Positions 5,312 to 8,448 of a stretch of DNA of 8,448 bases are shown piece by piece (positions within the stretch are counted from its first letter, which is position 1; each line of letters begins with the position of its first letter). Position numbers and translations under genes: made by a program. The stretch is from NCBI GenBank assembly GCA_946482615.1, contig CAMLSF010000157.1, positions 1-8,448 of the forward strand. Direction: 5' to 3'. The notes under the pieces are model-generated. The model did no database searches. It was not told the origin of the DNA and saw only the letters and a list, made by a program, of their open reading frames with translations. The DNA is from an uncultured Chromatiaceae bacterium. GTDB lineage: Bacteria; Pseudomonadota; Gammaproteobacteria; Enterobacterales; Alteromonadaceae.

Positions 5312-5752
5312 ATGAAAAAAGTAGCCATTATGGTCGGTACAGTGTACGGCGGCGCTCAGTTTGTTGCCGAAGAAGCAGAAAAAATTTTACAGCGCAAAGG
5401 TTATCTGACTCAGCTGAACCCGGAGCCTAAATTGAACGACGTATTAGCTTTTGCGCCGGACATCTGGCTGGTGATCACCTCCACGACAGGTCAGGGCGAT
5501 ATTCCGGATAATTTGTTGCCATTTTTTATCGATGTAAAAGACAGATTCCCGCTGTTAACAGGAAAAAAATACGCAGTGATTTGTTTAGGGGACAGTGGTT
5601 ATGGCGATACTTTTTGTGGTGCCGGCAAACAATTTTCAGAGTTACTCTCTGAATTACAGGGCACAGCTTTAGCTCCGGCCTTAGAGATTGATGCAGGCGA
5701 ACCCCTGCAGGCTGAAGATCTGGCTTTACCCTGGGTAGAGCAGCAGTTCTAA
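5312..5752 (+). CDS. yqcA: Flavodoxin-like protein YqcA
   Basis: The 146-residue product is a short-chain flavodoxin of the YqcA/MioC type, binding FMN as an electron carrier in the cytoplasm. The phosphate loop is GTVYGGAQ (9-16), the isoalloxazine loops are TSTTGQGDIPDN (56-67) and LGDSGYGDTFCGAGKQF (92-108), and it ends PWVEQQF like the E. coli protein's PWVEQW. AGGGG sits 4 bases before the ATG. Position directly after truC matches E. coli. Its physiological partner is not known; the linkage to tRNA-modification genes suggests but does not prove a role there. The stop overlaps that of the convergent MocR gene by 4 bases. Confidence 0.92.
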   Translation: MKKVAIMVGTVYGGAQFVAEEAEKILQRKGYLTQLNPEPKLNDVLAFAPDIWLVITSTTGQGDIPDNLLPFFIDVKDRFPLLTGKKYAVICLGDSGYGDTFCGAGKQFSELLSELQGTALAPALEIDAGEPLQAEDLALPWVEQQF

Positions 5753-7152
5753 AATTTTACATACTCTTTTAACAAAGCCATAGTGTCTTTATAAGCAAGG
5801 CTTAACGCCGCTATGGCTTCCTGCTCTGATTTGATATTGGTGTAGCCTATCACCAGGCCATACCTCTTATTTTTTTGCGAATACCAGCCCGATAGCGGAA
5901 ACACCTGCAGGTTAAAGGAATTCCATAATTCAGCCAGCTGCACATCCTGCACCCCTTGTTTTAAAAACACTACTATATGCATGCCACCATCAGTATGCTC
6001 GTAGTCAAACAGGCCCGGGTAAACAGTGTCCAACGCCTTGTATACCATCATGCGTCGTTGTTGATACAAAGCCCGCATTTTTTTCAGATGTTTAAAAAAA
6101 TGGCCTTCGCTTAAAAACAAGGTGAGGATTTTTTGTGGCAACAAAGGCTGGCTGGTTTCGATAATTTCGCCTGTTTCTTTAAATTTGCCGATAAGTTCAG
6201 ACGGCATCACTATGTAGCTGACCCGCATCGACGGCATAATGGTTTTACTAAAAGTGCCGACATAAATCACCCGATCATCAGTGTCCTGACTTTTCAGGGC
6301 TGGTATCACTTTTTTGGTGTAGTGAAACTCACCGTCGTAATCATCTTCAATGACCCAGGCTTTGGTCTGTGCTGCCCACTGCAGTAGTTGCTGGCGCCGT
6401 GGTAAAGATAAAGTAACGGCCAAAGGGCTGTGGTGCGCTGGGCTTGTGATGACAAACTTAGCGTCATGGTGGTGCTGCAGCAAATAATCAACATTTAAAC
6501 CCTGGGCATCAACAGGGGCGTAATGCAGGTTATGCACTATACGTTTCAGCAGCTTTTGACCAAAAAAGTAGCCTGGATCTTCGAAAATACATTTGTCATT
6601 TTGCACACTCAGCGTCTGCAAAATTAACGCAATGCTGCTTTTATAACCGCTGGTGATAAAAATCTGCTCAGCTTTGCAATTTAAACCCCGTGAAATATTC
6701 AGATAATTCGCAATAGCCTGACGTAAAGGCGGGTGGCCCATAATGGGTGGGTTCAGCATTTCCTCTGGCTTCATAGCACGAATGGCTTTACCTGAGAGTA
6801 GCAGCCATTTTTTATAGGGAAATTCATCCAAAGACGGAATACCCAAACGAAAATAGCCTTTGTTATCCCGCAGATCGATAATGTGTTTTAAGCTTTTATC
6901 CTCTAACACTAACAGTGGCTTTTCGGCAGGCTGTTTTTTAATAAACAGCTCCGGATTGACTATAGTGCCGCGTGCGCCACGACTGATCAGATAACCTTCG
7001 CCAATCAAAATATCGTAGGCCGCTTCGACCGTCTTTTTTGCAACCCCTAAATCTTCTGCTAATACCCGGATCGACGGCACTTTTTCGCCGGGTTTTAACG
7101 TGCCTGAGAGAATACTTTGGGTATAACGCTGATAAATTTCTTTATAGCCCAT
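5749..7152 (-). CDS. MocR/PdxR-type GntR regulator with aminotransferase-fold domain
   Basis: The 467-residue protein joins an N-terminal GntR winged helix (about 1-68: SGTLKPGEKVPSIRVLAEDL, VAKKTVEAAYDILIGEGYL, RGARGT) to a fold-type I aminotransferase domain (about 90-460). PLP-site residues are visible: GYKSS (169-173), the ITSPAHHSP loop (235-243), EDDYDGEF (269-276) with the ring-binding Asp, and FSKTIMPSMR (301-310) with the Schiff-base Lys303 and Arg310. Such proteins are transcription factors that sense PLP or a PLP-adduct. Members include PdxR (vitamin B6), GabR and TauR; the effector here cannot be read. AGGA at 7159-7162, 6 bases before the ATG, fixes the start. It is divergent from azoR by 102 bases, so control of azoR and the AhpD-like gene is likely. 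Confidence 0.9.
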   Translation of the reverse strand: MGYKEIYQRYTQSILSGTLKPGEKVPSIRVLAEDLGVAKKTVEAAYDILIGEGYLISRGARGTIVNPELFIKKQPAEKPLLVLEDKSLKHIIDLRDNKGYFRLGIPSLDEFPYKKWLLLSGKAIRAMKPEEMLNPPIMGHPPLRQAIANYLNISRGLNCKAEQIFITSGYKSSIALILQTLSVQNDKCIFEDPGYFFGQKLLKRIVHNLHYAPVDAQGLNVDYLLQHHHDAKFVITSPAHHSPLAVTLSLPRRQQLLQWAAQTKAWVIEDDYDGEFHYTKKVIPALKSQDTDDRVIYVGTFSKTIMPSMRVSYIVMPSELIGKFKETGEIIETSQPLLPQKILTLFLSEGHFFKHLKKMRALYQQRRMMVYKALDTVYPGLFDYEHTDGGMHIVVFLKQGVQDVQLAELWNSFNLQVFPLSGWYSQKNKRYGLVIGYTNIKSEQEAIAALSLAYKDTMALLKEYVKF

Positions 7153-7190
7153 TAAGTGTCCTACTTAGTTTCTTGGTTCTTGTATCTTCT
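7153..7190. promoter_or_regulatory. Divergent control region with candidate MocR regulator sites
   Basis: Just beyond the MocR ATG lies an exact inverted repeat TAAGT-GTCCT-ACTTA (7153-7167) whose centre holds the MocR ribosome site on the minus strand. Next to it is a 7-base direct repeat, TTCTTGG-TTCTTGT (7170-7183), followed by a degenerate third copy ATCTTCT (7184-7190). MocR proteins often bind direct repeats in such gaps. No convincing -35/-10 pair was found by eye in either direction. Confidence 0.35.
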
Positions 7191-7254
7191 GAGTATGACA
7201 TCCGGCGCTAAAATGAGCGACATCAACAGAAGATTTAATGATGAGGAAGAGAGA

Positions 7255-7863
7255 ATGAAGCTGCTACACATCAAAGTCAGTCCAAATCTGCAAGGCTCGT
7301 CATCACGCCGGGTATCGCAGCATTTGCTGGAGAAATTGCAAAGCAATTATCCAAAGCTGACAGAACAAGTGCTGGATTTATCGGCACAGCCTCTGCCTCA
7401 TCTGGATGCGCTGACGACTGGTGCCTTTCTGACCAAACCAGAAGACAGAACAGCAGAGCAAAAGCAGGCGATACAACTGTCCGAGCAGTTAGTGGATATG
7501 TTGCTGGAAACCGACATTTTGCTGCTGTCATCCCCTATGTGGAATTTAGGTCTGCCGTCTGTATTAAAGGCCTGGTTTGATCACATCACCAGAGCGGGCC
7601 GCACTTTTGCCTTTACCAAAGAAGGCACCAAAGTGGGTTTGGTGACTAATAAAAAAGTCTATGTAGTGGTCTCCAGCGGCAGTTGTTTTACAGAAGGGCC
7701 TTTTGTCAATGACGACCAGTTTACGCCTTATATCAAAGTTGCTTTGGCTTACATAGGCATAGAGGACCTGACTTTTATCAGAGTAGATGGCACTCATTTC
7801 CCTCTGACCAAAGACACAGCTTTACCAAAGGCGCTGAGTGCAGTTGATGTATTAACTGTTTGA
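7255..7863 (+). CDS. azoR: FMN-dependent NADH:quinone oxidoreductase / azoreductase (AzoR family)
   Basis: The 202-residue product matches AzoR (201 residues in E. coli), a homodimeric flavodoxin-fold enzyme that reduces quinones, and azo dyes as a side activity, with NADH. Family features are the N-terminal strand MKLLHIKVSPNLQGSSSRRV (phosphate loop), DLSAQPLPHLD (41-51), the FMN motif SSPMWNLGLPSVLKAWFDH (92-110; E. coli has AAPMYNFNISTQLKNYFD), RAGRTFAFT and GTKVGLVTNKKVYVV. The S140-SGSC loop replaces the family's SRGG. The frame is open 33 codons further upstream, but GAGGAAGA at 7243-7250 before ATG 7255 and family length fix the start. It is divergent from the MocR gene and followed after 45 bases by the AhpD-like gene. 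Other FMN quinone reductases of the family are possible. Confidence 0.88.
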   Translation: MKLLHIKVSPNLQGSSSRRVSQHLLEKLQSNYPKLTEQVLDLSAQPLPHLDALTTGAFLTKPEDRTAEQKQAIQLSEQLVDMLLETDILLLSSPMWNLGLPSVLKAWFDHITRAGRTFAFTKEGTKVGLVTNKKVYVVVSSGSCFTEGPFVNDDQFTPYIKVALAYIGIEDLTFIRVDGTHFPLTKDTALPKALSAVDVLTV

Positions 7864-7908
7864 TTATTTAACCTTTAATTACTTTTAACTTAAAACCGGA
7901 GCACGACC

Positions 7909-8388
7909 ATGAGCAACAGAGTCAATCACTTTCAAACTGTACCAAATCTGACCAAAGCATTAATAGATGCCAGTATGGCGTCTTACAAAAGCTCTATTGA
8001 TGGGCTTATCAAAAGCCTGATTGATATCAGAGCTTCCCAGCTGAACAGCTGTGCTTTTTGTCTGGATATGCATATCAAGCAAGCCAAGATTAAAGGCGAA
8101 AGCGAGCTGCGTTTACACCATGTAGCCATTTGGCGTGAATCCCCATTGTTTAACGCTAAAGAGAAAGCAGCTTTGGCGTTAACTGAAGCTTTAACCCGGA
8201 TCCCGGCTATTGGCATCAGCGACGAGCTGTACCTTTCTACCAAAGAGCATTTCTCTGATGTGGAAATTTCTGAGCTGACCTACGCTATAGGTTTGATTAA
8301 CTTCTGGAACCGTATGCAAATTGTGGCACAGATGGAACCCGGCTCACAGGATGCAACTTTTGGTTTAACCAAGGCAGTGTTTAACTAA
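7909..8388 (+). CDS. Carboxymuconolactone decarboxylase / AhpD-like family protein
   Basis: The 159-residue all-helical protein carries the AhpD-core motif RASQLNSCAFCLDMHIKQAK with Cys48-x2-Cys51 and His55. In AhpD these form a redox-active disulfide and a proton relay in hydroperoxide reduction. The following segment LRLHHVAIWRESPLFNAKEK and ALALTEALTRI is typical of the CMD subgroup with the SxxCxFC motif. The exact substrate is unknown; true carboxymuconolactone decarboxylases lack this CxxC, so a thiol peroxidase or oxidoreductase role is more likely. GGAG at 7898-7901, 7 bases before the ATG, supports the start. It follows azoR in the same orientation with no terminator between, suggesting an operon controlled by the MocR-type regulator. 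Confidence 0.88.
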   Translation: MSNRVNHFQTVPNLTKALIDASMASYKSSIDGLIKSLIDIRASQLNSCAFCLDMHIKQAKIKGESELRLHHVAIWRESPLFNAKEKAALALTEALTRIPAIGISDELYLSTKEHFSDVEISELTYAIGLINFWNRMQIVAQMEPGSQDATFGLTKAVFN

Positions 8389-8434
8389 GACTGTTTGAAT
8401 TAGCTTTAAAATGCAAAGCCTAAGCTAGTTTGAA

Positions 8435-8448
8435 AATGGGGTCAGATC
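8435..8448. repeat. Possible edge of a repeated element (AATGGGGTCAGATC), cut by window
   Basis: The last 14 bases are AATGGGGTCAGATC. I recall similar GGGGTCAG-type sequences, often in inverted copies, next to REP-associated (Y1) transposase genes in gammaproteobacteria. Only one half is present, so it is not possible to tell from this window whether it is part of such a repeat. Confidence 0.3.

Noticed and set aside
6133..6387. Plus-strand open frame of 84 codons inside the MocR gene
   Set aside because: It lies opposite the conserved aminotransferase domain and shows no recognisable protein features.
7156..7254. Upstream extension of azoR by 33 codons
   Set aside because: The extension is not part of the AzoR family and the ribosome site GAGGAAGA points to ATG 7255.
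8401..8427. Inverted repeat TAGCTT...AAGCTA after the AhpD-like gene as a terminator
   Set aside because: The stem has only six pairs around a 15-base loop, is AT-rich and is followed by GTTTG rather than a T-tract, so it is too weak to call.

Overview
The window looks like a chromosomal segment of a free-living gammaproteobacterium, probably of the Rheinheimera/Shewanella/Alteromonadales type. This rests on the gene families (syd, yqcC, truC, yqcA, queF, a DUF3192 lipoprotein, DUF3301, DUF2310, DUF2789), moderate GC content and closely packed short operons. The genus is inferred from recalled protein families, not from a search. No tRNA, rRNA, CRISPR array or intact mobile element is visible.

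Layout. Positions 1-105 (minus) hold the first 35 codons of queF (queuosine synthesis), divergent from syd (plus, SecY-interacting). A two-gene minus-strand unit follows: a DUF2310 zinc-ribbon protein and, upstream of it, a small protein resembling a KfrA-type DNA-binding N-terminus, preceded by a perfect 10-bp inverted repeat. Then come a DUF3192 lipoprotein (plus) with a strong intrinsic terminator, DUF2789 (minus), a GNAT acetyltransferase plus Mpo1-like membrane protein pair (plus) behind a good sigma70-type promoter, and DUF3301 (minus). From 4154 to 5752 runs a tight plus-strand operon, yqcC-truC-yqcA. The last part is a MocR-type regulator (minus) divergent from an azoR-like FMN oxidoreductase and an AhpD-like CxxC protein. 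The window ends in AATGGGGTCAGATC, possibly the edge of a repeat.

How the parts relate. In E. coli queF, syd, yqcC, truC and yqcA are neighbours in the same relative orientations. Here that cluster is recognisable but split by about 3.4 kb holding seven genes, most of them unnamed DUF families. The final MocR-azoR-AhpD block has the architecture of a regulator controlling a small redox or electrophile-detoxification operon. Convergent genes are packed very tightly: three tail-to-tail pairs have stops within 6 bp or overlap by 4 bp.

No clearly new system was found. The two places most worth a look are the small DNA-binding-like protein with its palindrome and zinc-ribbon partner, and the MocR-azoR-AhpD block with repeats in its divergent promoter region.
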